Assembly: GCA_965205255.1 (NCBI GenBank)
Contig: OZ242051.1
Coordinates: 930,001-994,000 of the forward strand
DNA: 64,000 bases
DNA from: G965205255 sp965205255
GTDB lineage: Bacteria > Pseudomonadota > Gammaproteobacteria > Pseudomonadales > Endozoicomonadaceae
Direction of reading: 5' to 3'
Below are positions 37,007 to 47,300 of the stretch, one piece after another; position 1 is the stretch's first letter, and each line of letters starts with the position of its first letter. The translations under genes were made by a program, and so were the position numbers. The notes below the pieces were generated by a model. It was not told the origin of the DNA and made no database searches. It saw nothing but the letters and a program-made list of their open reading frames with translations.

Positions 37007-40000
37007 ATGGCTTTTTATAGCCTCGAAATCTGGAAAAAATTTTTGATGTTTAAAAAAATATTCAGACCATTAGTTGTTTTATTTACACTGTTGTCCATGC
37101 TGCTAACTTCGCAGTATGTGATGGCGAATCAAATTCATCAGATTGCTCACCGGATGCACGGTGCGCATCAGCACCGAAAACAAGAGAGATCGACATCTGC
37201 ATCATCAGGCCATAAAAAAAAGACGGCGCAGCGTTTAGGGGCAGGGAAAGGCGGCATTACTAGTAATGCCTTTAACTTTTCTTCGATGTACAGCGGTCAT
37301 GTTGATGGAAGAACCGGCACTTACAGTTTTAATGCCTCTTTAGGTAAAGTTTACGGCAATGGTGGTTTTGGTCCTAATTATACTTACGGTCTGCAGTATA
37401 GCAGCAGTAACCGAGGAGATAGCGGGTATGGTTTCGGCTGGGGTGTCTCTTTGTCTCATTACAATAAAACGACACAAACATTAAGCTTTTCATCCGGGGG
37501 CAGTTATAAAATTACATGGTCAGGTAATACTCCATCGATTAAGTACCATAAATTAGACACGCTGCATTTGCGGGGTGACCCTTCCGGTAAATATCTGCTG
37601 ATCGCGACCCATAAAGACGGAAGTGAGGAGTTCTTTAATAGCTACGGGAATGAGGTGCGGGTTGAAAATACTCGGGGTAACAGCCTGTATTTCCACTATA
37701 CCGGCACTCAAACCGCCGCCCGTCTCGAATCGGTTACCGATGACAGTGGTAAAACGTTACTGCAGATTGACTATACCGACAACGGCATACAGGTACATAG
37801 CCTGAAGGCTGATGGCAGTATGAATACGGTGCAGGTGGCGATTAGCAATGCACATTTGCAAAGTTTTCTGTTTGCCGATGGTAAGACTCAAGTAGCTTTT
37901 CAGTATGCACCGGCCCCTGGCTTTGCTGAGCTAATTAAGCATATCAGTTATTCCTCAGGCTCCAGTGAAGACTTTCAGTACAGTACCATCCCGGTGCCAA
38001 CTGGTGGTCCGGTAGTGCAAATCTATGTAGTGAAGTCCCATTACGTCACGCCCGGATTTAATCAGCCGGTGAGCAAAACAGATTATGCTTACGGCCTAGG
38101 TAACGGGCATAATTTTTTAGGTTATTCGGCAGGCATTGCGTACCGCCAGGATGTGGATAATCTGTACATGCGTCCGGATAACTATACCTATCAGACCCAG
38201 GTAACACGTAATGACGGGCCAAGTGCGGTCACCACGTACAATAAATACCATCTAATTTTGAACCAGAAGCTTTACTCACCTGGTTCACAGAGACTGATCA
38301 GTGAGGTGGACTATCAGTATCCAAACTGGCTGAACAGCACGATAAGTTCACTGCCGGCCAACTATTCTTTGGCTACAAAGATTACCACTAAGGCTTATGG
38401 TGGTCCTTCTGCCGATACGGGGAAACTGAGCGAACAGACCCTTGCGCCGGTGGTGCATAGTACCAGCTATGTGTACGATAATCAGGGTAATCTGTTAAAC
38501 ACAACGAAAACTGACGGTGCCGTCATTACTAACCAGTATGCGCCAGCAGATGCCAATGGGTTTGTGAACAATCTCACCACGCAGACGACTACACCGGCGA
38601 CGTTACCGGGCACCCCAGCAGTACTACCAACCCAAACGAAGATCAGCTGGCAGACATTGCCTTCAAAAGATAAAGCCATGCCGGTGGGGATGGTGCAGCC
38701 TGCCACCACTACCATGCTATATCAGAAAACCCCCAGCGTTTGGACAAATGGACCAACCGAGTCATTCACTTTTGATAACATGCAAACGCAACCGGATTAC
38801 GGTATGCCAAGTGCAATGGCACTAACTAATGTAGCGAGCACGGCTAATTCGCTTAATAAGTCGATGACCTATAGCGATAATCAGCAGCTGACATTGTGGG
38901 GTAAACAATTTCCGGTCAACATTAAAAGTGCGCAGATAACCGCGGTAAAAAGTGGTATTACAACGCCAGTGATTAAGACCTACACCAGCGTGGCGACAGG
39001 GCAGACACTGATGAGAGTGGATGCGCTGGGTAATAAAACCGCCTATGCGTATGATGCGCTGGGACGGGTTATCAAAGTAGTGTCTGATTATGGCACCAGT
39101 CATTCGCAGGTTGAAAGTTATACCTATCAGTACGGTGCTGGGGGTAACAGTATGACGATGACCGCGAATAACGGTTATCAGGCTCGGAAGACGTATGATG
39201 GTGCAGGACGGGTATTAACGGCTCAGACTGAGCATGTGAACAGTCAGGGTAAGGCGGTGCCAGGCAGCTGGGATACAGTGTCATCACAAAGCTACAATAC
39301 CAATGGAAAGATTGCTCAGAAGACAACGTATGACACCAATGAAGCGGGTAAGCTGCAAAATTTTACAACCACATATCATTATGATGCCTTAGGGCGCTTC
39401 ATTGGTAAGTCGAATTTCAAAGGTCAGGCCGGCATCGTCGGAGTGGATGCGCTGACACGTCGCAGTTATGGCTATGCGTTGGTGCCGGCGGATGCCATGG
39501 CGAGCGGTACGAGTCTGTGTACGGTCAATGGTGTTGCACATGCCTGCCAAGCACGGCATTTATCCGTCAGCCAGACGGATGCCCGGGGGGACAAGGTCGC
39601 CACTTATCTGTTCAGTCTGGATCCGGCCATCACCAATGATAAAGGGCAACCACTTTATACCAGTGACTTGAAAAGTGAGCTTCAGGCGCATCTTTCCAGC
39701 GATATTTCTGGGGGTAAACCCTTTGACACCGCTTGGCTGCAGGGATGGCTGCGCCGTGCTATTGCGGCCAAAGCTTGGTATAACGCCGGTTATACCACCT
39801 ATAATGCGGCACATCAGGCGTTAACGTCCACGGACACTGACGGTCATGTAACGCATTATAGTTATGATGCACAAGGGAGGATGGTCAGCAAAACACTGCC
39901 AAACGGTGCGGTACAGACCTATCACTATGACATCAATAACAACCTTATTACGGTGGGTAATGCCACCTCTGGCAAGGACGTGACACTGGGACAGCGGGTG

Positions 40001-42712
40001 TATGATGCCTTTAACCGGCTGACCGAGAGCAAAGACGTTCTGGGCCACAGTTGGCACTATACGTATAACAAAGTGGGTGAGCTCACCGATTATACGACAC
40101 CCAATGGTGCGCATATGCACTATACATATAACGACTGGGGTGATGTGATTACTCAATCAGTCGCCGATCACCCAGAAGACAAGGTGACGCTGTCTTATGA
40201 TCCGGTGACTAATGCACTGATTAGCCGTCAGGATAAAACCGGTACAACAGATTACCAGTATGCGGTTAACGGTCGGTTATTGCAGTTATCTACTAATACC
40301 ACCGGTGCGATAACCGGTGATACCCTGCCCGCCTTTACCGAAGATTACCAGTATACGCAGGCCGGGCGGCCAATCAGTATCACCCGTCAGGGACAGCAGC
40401 AGGCGTTATATCATTATGATGCGTTAGGACAACTGAGCAGTGTGGATCGCCAAGGTAAGAAACTGGCAAGCTTTACCTATGATCTGGCCGGTCGTCTTAT
40501 CCAGTCAGAGAAAGGGCCGGTTAAAACCGCCTATACCTACAATACTCTGGGGCAGTTATCGGCGTATCAAACTGGGGTAATGCAGGATAATCACTTAAAC
40601 CAAGTAGCGGACTATCAGTTCCATTATTTGCAGGACGGTGATTTGACCTCAAGAGTGCGTTCTTCAGGTGGAACAAGTACCACAGAGCAGTATCAATATG
40701 ACAATATCAACAATCTGCTGAACTATACCTGCAACGGCTCACTGTGTCCGAAGGATAATATAGGCAATACCATTAAGGATCAGCATTATACGTTTGATGA
40801 ATGGAACAACATTAAAACAGTAGCCACGGATGTGATGAGTACGAAGGGGCCACAGACCAACACTACCACCTATCACTTTGACAGTACAGATCCCATACGG
40901 TTGCGCAATTATACGAACAGTAATTCTGCCTACGGACAGAGTGCCACTTTGCGCTATGATAACGACGGAAATATTACCACCAACGAACACAATCAGCTCA
41001 TCACCTATACCCCCTTTGATCAGATGGCCAGTGTCAATACTAAACAAGGCACCGTCCATTATCTGTATAACGGGGCGCATGTTCAGGTCAGAGAAAGTGC
41101 ACCGAGTCAGGCGCCGTTATATTTTGAATACGGTGCCTTAGGATTGAGTGCCTTGCAGCAGGGAGGGAAGACTACGACTGTGTTGTATGCAGCCGGACGT
41201 ATTGGCGAAATCATGCCGGACGGCACAACGCATTATGCGATTACTGACCAGAGCGGCAGTGTATTGAGTGAGGTACTGGTTGATTCGGCGGGTAAGGTCA
41301 GCCTGGGTCATTCACATCTGTATACACCGTACGGAATTGAAGGCAATGCGGGCAATGCAGGCAGTGCACCGAAGACGGAGTCAGGAGAGGTCACCCCGTT
41401 GGTACAGCAGAATCTCTGGGGTTTTGATGGTGAGTTAAAAGATCCGGCCAGCGGTTATCAGTTTTTAGGGCAGGGATACCACCGTGCCTATAATCCGGTG
41501 ATGCGGCGTTTTATGAGTATGGACAGTGCCTCACCGTTCGGAAAAGGCGGGTTTAACGGCTATATTTTTGCGAAAAATAACCCGGTGATGTACGGAGATC
41601 CGTCCGGACATATGTCGTCCGTTCTGAGTTGGATAATGAGTGGCCTGGCTATTATTGGCGGTATAGCACTGACCGTTGGTGGAGTCGTGACAGGGAATCC
41701 ATTGATGATCGCAGCCGGTGTTGGTTCGATTATATCAGGTTCGCTTTCCATTGCTGCCACTATAGAAGCTAAACAGGGGCACAAGAAGGCAGCTCAGGGA
41801 TTAGCTATCAGTGCAGCAGTTGTAGGATTTGTGTCAGCTGTTGGCGGTTCTGCTCTATCGGTAGGTGATGCTTCTGCTAGTCTTGCTTCTGCGGCCAGTG
41901 TAACAAGTAAGGCGTTCGCTGTTGCACGAGCAGCAGCCGTCATCACCGCAACAGTCGGAGGCGCTACCGCGACACTTTTGCATTATGGCACACAAGGCAA
42001 TGGTCAGGCCGTTGATATCTTAACCTATATTTCGATTGGTTTAGCTGTTGCGGGAGGGCTTGGAGCGGCTGGCAGTGGCGGTGCGCGTGCAGCAGCAGGA
42101 GAAGCAGGAGAAGCAACAGCAGGTGAAGCAGCAAGTGCAGAAACAGAAGCTGAGACTGAGACTGAGGCTGGTAGGGTGAAAAGACTAACATCCTATATTA
42201 GTGATTTTTTTGAAGAGAAATTTCCCAATGGGGTTTGCCAACATGCTATGTTTCGCGATCTATATATCTTTTTGGTAAAAAAGAAACCTTACCTCTTTAC
42301 AGATGAAGATCTCGACGTTTTTCTCTCTGATCTAACGAATGATGATTTTACATATTATGGCGAACAAAAAGGAATGTATGATGGGACGACTCGTTTTAAA
42401 AATCTGACGTATATCATTAGGTCCATACCATACGTTAGGAACATAGAGGCTGCTGCTGGAAGAAATATGGATGCAGCTATTAGTTCCTACGAAGCGGGAA
42501 GCTATATTTTCGCTAGTGAAGCCGAAGATTCTAACGACGGCCATATAGCCTTTGTAACTAAGGGCTCTAATCTGAAGAACATTAGAGCAAGTGCCTGGGA
42601 TAAAACCTCTCCTCGATATAGCACAATATCTCGTCATGGCTTTTCACAAAATGAATCCATGACTTTAGCATGGAAAGTTGATTTCGATGGAAGTACCATA
42701 ATGAATTTGTAG
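37007..42712 (+). CDS. RHS/YD-repeat secreted protein 2
   Basis: 1901 residues. Met14 (37046) may be the true start: MFKKIFRPLVVLFTLLSMLL, ending VMA, is a textbook Sec signal. Then come VDGRTGTYSF and GFGWGVSLSHYN (the N-terminal beta domain), many YD repeats (YAYDALGRVIKVVSDYGT, YSYDAQGRMVSKTLPNG, YDLAGRLIQSEKGP), and the core end AYNPVMRRFMSMDSASPFG and NNPVMYGDPSGH (about 1525-1540). A Gly/Ala-rich hydrophobic stretch (1540-1690) and a Gly-Glu-Ala low-complexity linker (1693-1723) follow. The tip of about 175 residues begins LTSYISDFFEE and contains Cys1744 (GVCQHAMFRDL) and His1846 (GHIAFVTKGS). About 95% of the protein is nearly identical to RHS 3. The stop codon is formed with the first bases of the adjoining IS256 element. 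No immunity gene follows. Confidence 0.85.
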   Translation: MAFYSLEIWKKFLMFKKIFRPLVVLFTLLSMLLTSQYVMANQIHQIAHRMHGAHQHRKQERSTSASSGHKKKTAQRLGAGKGGITSNAFNFSSMYSGHVDGRTGTYSFNASLGKVYGNGGFGPNYTYGLQYSSSNRGDSGYGFGWGVSLSHYNKTTQTLSFSSGGSYKITWSGNTPSIKYHKLDTLHLRGDPSGKYLLIATHKDGSEEFFNSYGNEVRVENTRGNSLYFHYTGTQTAARLESVTDDSGKTLLQIDYTDNGIQVHSLKADGSMNTVQVAISNAHLQSFLFADGKTQVAFQYAPAPGFAELIKHISYSSGSSEDFQYSTIPVPTGGPVVQIYVVKSHYVTPGFNQPVSKTDYAYGLGNGHNFLGYSAGIAYRQDVDNLYMRPDNYTYQTQVTRNDGPSAVTTYNKYHLILNQKLYSPGSQRLISEVDYQYPNWLNSTISSLPANYSLATKITTKAYGGPSADTGKLSEQTLAPVVHSTSYVYDNQGNLLNTTKTDGAVITNQYAPADANGFVNNLTTQTTTPATLPGTPAVLPTQTKISWQTLPSKDKAMPVGMVQPATTTMLYQKTPSVWTNGPTESFTFDNMQTQPDYGMPSAMALTNVASTANSLNKSMTYSDNQQLTLWGKQFPVNIKSAQITAVKSGITTPVIKTYTSVATGQTLMRVDALGNKTAYAYDALGRVIKVVSDYGTSHSQVESYTYQYGAGGNSMTMTANNGYQARKTYDGAGRVLTAQTEHVNSQGKAVPGSWDTVSSQSYNTNGKIAQKTTYDTNEAGKLQNFTTTYHYDALGRFIGKSNFKGQAGIVGVDALTRRSYGYALVPADAMASGTSLCTVNGVAHACQARHLSVSQTDARGDKVATYLFSLDPAITNDKGQPLYTSDLKSELQAHLSSDISGGKPFDTAWLQGWLRRAIAAKAWYNAGYTTYNAAHQALTSTDTDGHVTHYSYDAQGRMVSKTLPNGAVQTYHYDINNNLITVGNATSGKDVTLGQRVYDAFNRLTESKDVLGHSWHYTYNKVGELTDYTTPNGAHMHYTYNDWGDVITQSVADHPEDKVTLSYDPVTNALISRQDKTGTTDYQYAVNGRLLQLSTNTTGAITGDTLPAFTEDYQYTQAGRPISITRQGQQQALYHYDALGQLSSVDRQGKKLASFTYDLAGRLIQSEKGPVKTAYTYNTLGQLSAYQTGVMQDNHLNQVADYQFHYLQDGDLTSRVRSSGGTSTTEQYQYDNINNLLNYTCNGSLCPKDNIGNTIKDQHYTFDEWNNIKTVATDVMSTKGPQTNTTTYHFDSTDPIRLRNYTNSNSAYGQSATLRYDNDGNITTNEHNQLITYTPFDQMASVNTKQGTVHYLYNGAHVQVRESAPSQAPLYFEYGALGLSALQQGGKTTTVLYAAGRIGEIMPDGTTHYAITDQSGSVLSEVLVDSAGKVSLGHSHLYTPYGIEGNAGNAGSAPKTESGEVTPLVQQNLWGFDGELKDPASGYQFLGQGYHRAYNPVMRRFMSMDSASPFGKGGFNGYIFAKNNPVMYGDPSGHMSSVLSWIMSGLAIIGGIALTVGGVVTGNPLMIAAGVGSIISGSLSIAATIEAKQGHKKAAQGLAISAAVVGFVSAVGGSALSVGDASASLASAASVTSKAFAVARAAAVITATVGGATATLLHYGTQGNGQAVDILTYISIGLAVAGGLGAAGSGGARAAAGEAGEATAGEAASAETEAETETEAGRVKRLTSYISDFFEEKFPNGVCQHAMFRDLYIFLVKKKPYLFTDEDLDVFLSDLTNDDFTYYGEQKGMYDGTTRFKNLTYIIRSIPYVRNIEAAAGRNMDAAISSYEAGSYIFASEAEDSNDGHIAFVTKGSNLKNIRASAWDKTSPRYSTISRHGFSQNESMTLAWKVDFDGSTIMNL

Positions 42713-44009
42713 TGTACAGTTTATTGTGTCTGATGCAGGAATGAAGACATTGTTAAAATATGAGTAATAAACAATTCATAGCATTAACAAGAGGTCTCCA
42801 TTCCATGGAAGCAAGTTATCAAAAATTACTTGAAAATACCATTCAAACCTTACTTTCAAATGACAAAAGCAATGTCCAGTCAATACTTGCTAATGTATTT
42901 GAAAGTTTAATGAAGGCTGAGCGGGATTTATTTTTATCGGCACCCGATTCAACCAATAAAGGTAACGGATTCTATCAGCGTTTTGTTAATCATTTTCAGG
43001 GACGTTATGAAATTCGTGTACCTCGGGACAGGCAAGGATTATTTACCCCTTTGACACTGGAGGTCATTCGGCAGGACACAGAACGAATGAATCAGCTGGC
43101 ATTATCATAGTATGGTCAGGGCGTGTCTCAACGAGGAGTAAAGCAGATATTCAATGACGTATTGGGTAGCGCAATGAGCCCGGGCAAACTAAGTAATCTG
43201 GTGAAAGCTTTTGAGCCTTATCGTCAGGCATGGCAGCAGCGAGAACTGGAATCTGTTTATCCGGTGATTATGATTGATGCATTAAAATTATCAGTACGTC
43301 GTCAAACGGTAGCTAAAGAGTCTGTTTATCTGGTCATGGGGCTAAAAAAAGACTTCCGGCGAGAAATTTTAGGATTGTACCTGTTGCCGGAAGAAACAGC
43401 TTCTGGCTGGCAAATGGTGTTTGAAGATTTGCTCAATCGCGGAATGAAAAATACGGGATTGATCGTCAGTGATGAGCTTTCTGGCATTGAAAATGCTGTA
43501 GCAATAAGCTATCCCCAAGCGCGCCACCAGTTATGTCTGATTCACAAATTACGTAATTTACTGATTCGGGTTCGAGCCAGTGAAAAAAAGTCTATGGTCG
43601 AAAGTTTTCATAAGGTATTTAATTTAGATGATGCAACCTATACACCTGACTGCGCCATATTACGCTTACAGACATTTATTGAACAATGGAAGGTTAAATA
43701 CCCCAACTTTGTGCGTCAACTACCTGAAAAGAAATGGAATCATTACATTGCTTATTTGAATTATCCACCACAAATAAGACGAATGTTGTATACGGCCAAT
43801 TGGATAGAAAGACTTAACAAGGAGATTCGTAAAGTCAGCAGGCACGTCAATTCGTTTCCGAATACGGATGCTGTTTTAAATATGATTTATATGGTAATCG
43901 ATCGGCTGGAAAGCACAACTTATTCCAAACCGATAACAAGCTTTTATCCATATCAAGAGCATATGAACAATGTTTTTCATCCTGATCAGACACAGAGTTA
44001 TTGACACTA
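42710..44009 (+). mobile_element. IS256-family element
   Basis: The imperfect inverted ends TAGTGTACAGTTTATTGTG (42710) and the complement of ...GTTATTGACACTA (to 44009) share TAGTGT and TGTGTCTGAT. The element is 1300 bp, the usual IS256 size, holding one transposase frame. Flanks show no direct repeat, so a target duplication has been lost or the flanks were recombined. It lies exactly between the two near-identical RHS genes. From 44010 to about 44235 there is no gene, only GCAGATC/GATCTGC (a small hairpin) and a GCCTCC...GGAGGC pair. Confidence 0.8.
42760..44004 (+). pseudogene. IS256-family transposase with one in-frame amber stop
   Basis: Two consecutive frames (to 43110 and from 43111) are in the same phase, separated by a single TAG: QLALS*YGQGVSQRGVKQ, where homologues have a residue such as Leu or Met before Y. 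All catalytic parts remain: VIMIDALKLSVRR (Asp), LIVSDELSGIENAV (Asp), the CxxH-like QLCLIHKLRN segment and NWIERLNKEIRK (Glu). The element is otherwise complete, so it is recently inactivated, or readable if the stop is suppressed. Confidence 0.85.
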
Positions 44010-44365
44010 CCTTCAGCGCCTCCCATTTGTCCACACGAGACTGATATTTTTCTCTGTGTATTTTTATGGCTTCTTGTTTACACGCATAGCCATATAGTTT
44101 ATAAATGTCTTTGTGCAGATCGTTTGATCTGCATAGGAAGCCTCCTGATGATGCGTCAATAACATTTATCTGGAGGCATTTTTATCTGAACTTATACAAT
44201 AAGTCATCAGCTAAGCAGAAAATCTGAGTTATAAAGTCTTCCATGAGCGTGCCATGAGCGTGCGCTGTTGGTAGTTATTTTAAGCGCTTCTACATTAAAC
44301 AACGCACTCTCATTTTTTAAATTTAGAACCTACATATCACGAAAAACCATGGTATTCATAATGCC

Positions 44366-47300
44366 ATGGTTTTTTATAGTCTTGAAATCTGGAAAAAATT
44401 TTTGATGTTTAAAAAAATATTCAGACCATTAGTTGTTTTATTTACACTGTTGTCCATGCTGCTAACTTCGCAGTATGTGATGGCGAATCAGATTCATCAG
44501 GTTGCTCACCAGATGCACGGTGCGCATCAGCCCCGGAAACAAGGGAGACCGACATCTGCATCATCAGGCCATAAAAAAAAGACGGTGCAGCGTTTAGGGG
44601 CAGGGGAAGGCGGCATTACCAGTAATGCCTTTAACTTTTCTTCGATGTACAGCGGTCATGTTGATGGAAGAACCGGCACTTACAGTTTTAATGCCTCTTT
44701 AGGTAAAGTTTACGGCAACGGTGGTTTTGGTCCTAATTATACTTATGGTCTGCAGTATAGCAGCGGTAACCGAGGAAATAGCGGGTATGGTTTCGGCTGG
44801 GGTGTCTCTTTATCTCATTACAATAAAACGACACAAACCTTAAGCTTTTCATCCGGTGGCAGTTATAAAATTACATGGTCAGGTAACACTCCATCGATTA
44901 AGTACCATAAATTAGACACGCTGCATTTGCGGGGTGACCCTTCCGGTAAATATCTGCTGATTGCGACCCATAAAGACGGCAGTGAGGAGTTCTTTAACAG
45001 TTACGGGAATGAGGTGCGGGTTGAAAATACTCGGGGTAATAGCCTGTATTTCCACTATACCGGCACTCAAACCGCCGCCCGTCTCGAATCGGTTACCGAT
45101 GACAGTGGTAAAACGTTACTGCAGATTGACTATACCGACAACGGCATACAGGTACATAGCCTGAAGGCTGATGGCAGTATGAATACGGTGCAGGTGGCGA
45201 TCAGCAATGCACATTTGCAAAGTTTTCTGTTTGCCGATGGTAAGACTCAAGTAGCTTTTCAGTATGCACCGGTCCCTAGCTTTGCTGAGCTAATTAAGCA
45301 TATCAGTTATTCCTCAGGCTCCAGTGAAGACTTTCAGTACAGTACCATCCCGGTGCCAACAGGTGGTCCGGTAGTGCAAATCTATGTAGTGAAGTCCCAT
45401 TACGTCACGCCCGGATTTAATCAGTTGGTGAGCAAAACAGATTATGCTTACGGCCTAGGTAACGGGCATAATTTTTTAGGTTATGCGGCAGGCATTGCGT
45501 ACCGCCAGGATGTGGATAATCTGTACATGCGTCCGGATAACTATACCTATCAGACCCAGGTAACACGTAATGACGGGCCAAGTGCGGTCACCACGTACAA
45601 TAAATACCATCTAATTTTGAACCAGAAGCTTTACTCACCTGGTTCACAAAGACTGATCAGTGAGATGGACTATCAGTATCCGAACTGGCTGAACAGCACG
45701 ATAAGTTCACTGCCGGCCAACTATTCTTTGGCTACAAAGATTACCACTAAGGCTTACGGGGCTATCTCCGTCGATACGCAGGGGTTGGGTGGACAGACTC
45801 TGGCGCCGGTAGAGCACAGCAGTAGCTATGAGTATGATAATCAGGGCAACGTGTTAAAAACCACAAAAGAAGATGGCACCATCATCACGAATCAGTATGC
45901 ACCGGCCGATGCCAATGGATTTGTGAACAATCTCACCACGCAGACGACTACACCGGCGACGTTACCGGACACCCCAGCAGTACTACCAATCCAAACGAAG
46001 ATCAGCTGGCAGACATTGCCTTCAAAAGATAAAGCCATGCCGGTGGAGATGGTGCAGCCTGCCACCACTACCATGCTATATCAGAAAACCCCCAGCGTTT
46101 GGACAAAAAGAATAACCGAGTCATTCACTTTTGATCACATGCAAACGCAACCGGATTACGGTATGCCAAGTGCAATGGCTCTGACTAATGTAGCGAGCAC
46201 GGCTAATTCGCTGAATAAGTCGATGACCTATAGCGATAATCAGCAGCTGACATTGTGGGGTAAACAATTTCCGGTCAACATTAAAAATGCGCAGATAACC
46301 GCGGTAAAAAGTGGTATTACAACGCCAGTGATTAAGACCTACACCAGCGTGGCGACAGGGCAGACACTGATGAGAGTGGATGCGCTGGGTAATAAAACCG
46401 CCTATGCGTATGATGCGCTAGGACGGGTTATCAAAGTAGTGTCTGATTATGGCACCAGTCATTCGCAGGTTGAAAGTTATACCTATCAGTACGGTGCTGG
46501 GGGTAACAGTATGACGATGACTGCGAATAACGGTTATCAGGTTCAAAAGACGTATGATGGAGCAGGACGGGTATTAACTGCTCAGACTGAGCATGTGAAC
46601 AGTCAGGGTAAGGCGGTGCCAGGCAGTTGGGATACAGTGTTATCACAAAGCTACAATACCAATGGAAAGATTGCTCAGAAGACAACGTATGACACCAATG
46701 AAGCGGGTAAGCTGCAAAATTTTACAACCACATATCATTATGATGCCTTAGGGCGCTTCATTGGTAAGTCGAATTTCAAAGGTCAGGCCGGCATCGTCGG
46801 AGTGGATGCGCTGACACGTCGCAGTTATGGCTATGCGTTGGTGCCGGCGGATGCCTTGGCGAGCGGTACGAGTCTGTGTACGGTCAATGGTGTTGCACAT
46901 GCCTGCCAAGCACGGCATTTATCCGTCAGCCAGACGGATGCCCGGGGGGACAAGGTAGCCACTTATCTGTTCAGTCTGGATCCGGCCATCACCAATGATA
47001 AAGGGCAACCACTTTATACCGGTGACCTGAAAAGTGAGCTTCAGGCGCATCTTGGCAGCGATATTGCTGGGGGTAAACCCTTTGACACCGCTTGGCTGCA
47101 GGGATGGCTGCGCCGTGCTATTACGGCCAAAGCTTGGTATAACGCCGGTTATACCACCTATAATGCGGCACATCAGGCGTTAACGTCCACGGACACTGAC
47201 GGTCATGTGACGCATTATAGTTATGATGCACAAGGGAGGGTGGTCAGCAAAACACTGCCAAACGGTGCGGTACAGACCTATCACTATGACATCAATAACA

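Noticed and set aside
38482..41784. Several 70-113-residue antisense ORFs inside RHS 2, repeated in RHS 3
   Set aside because: They recur only because the RHS genes are duplicated; no start signals and no recognisable domains.
41964..42191. Antisense ORF with a run of Leu residues
   Set aside because: Shadow of the GCAGGAGAA linker repeat in RHS 2; composition is entirely explained by the sense codons.
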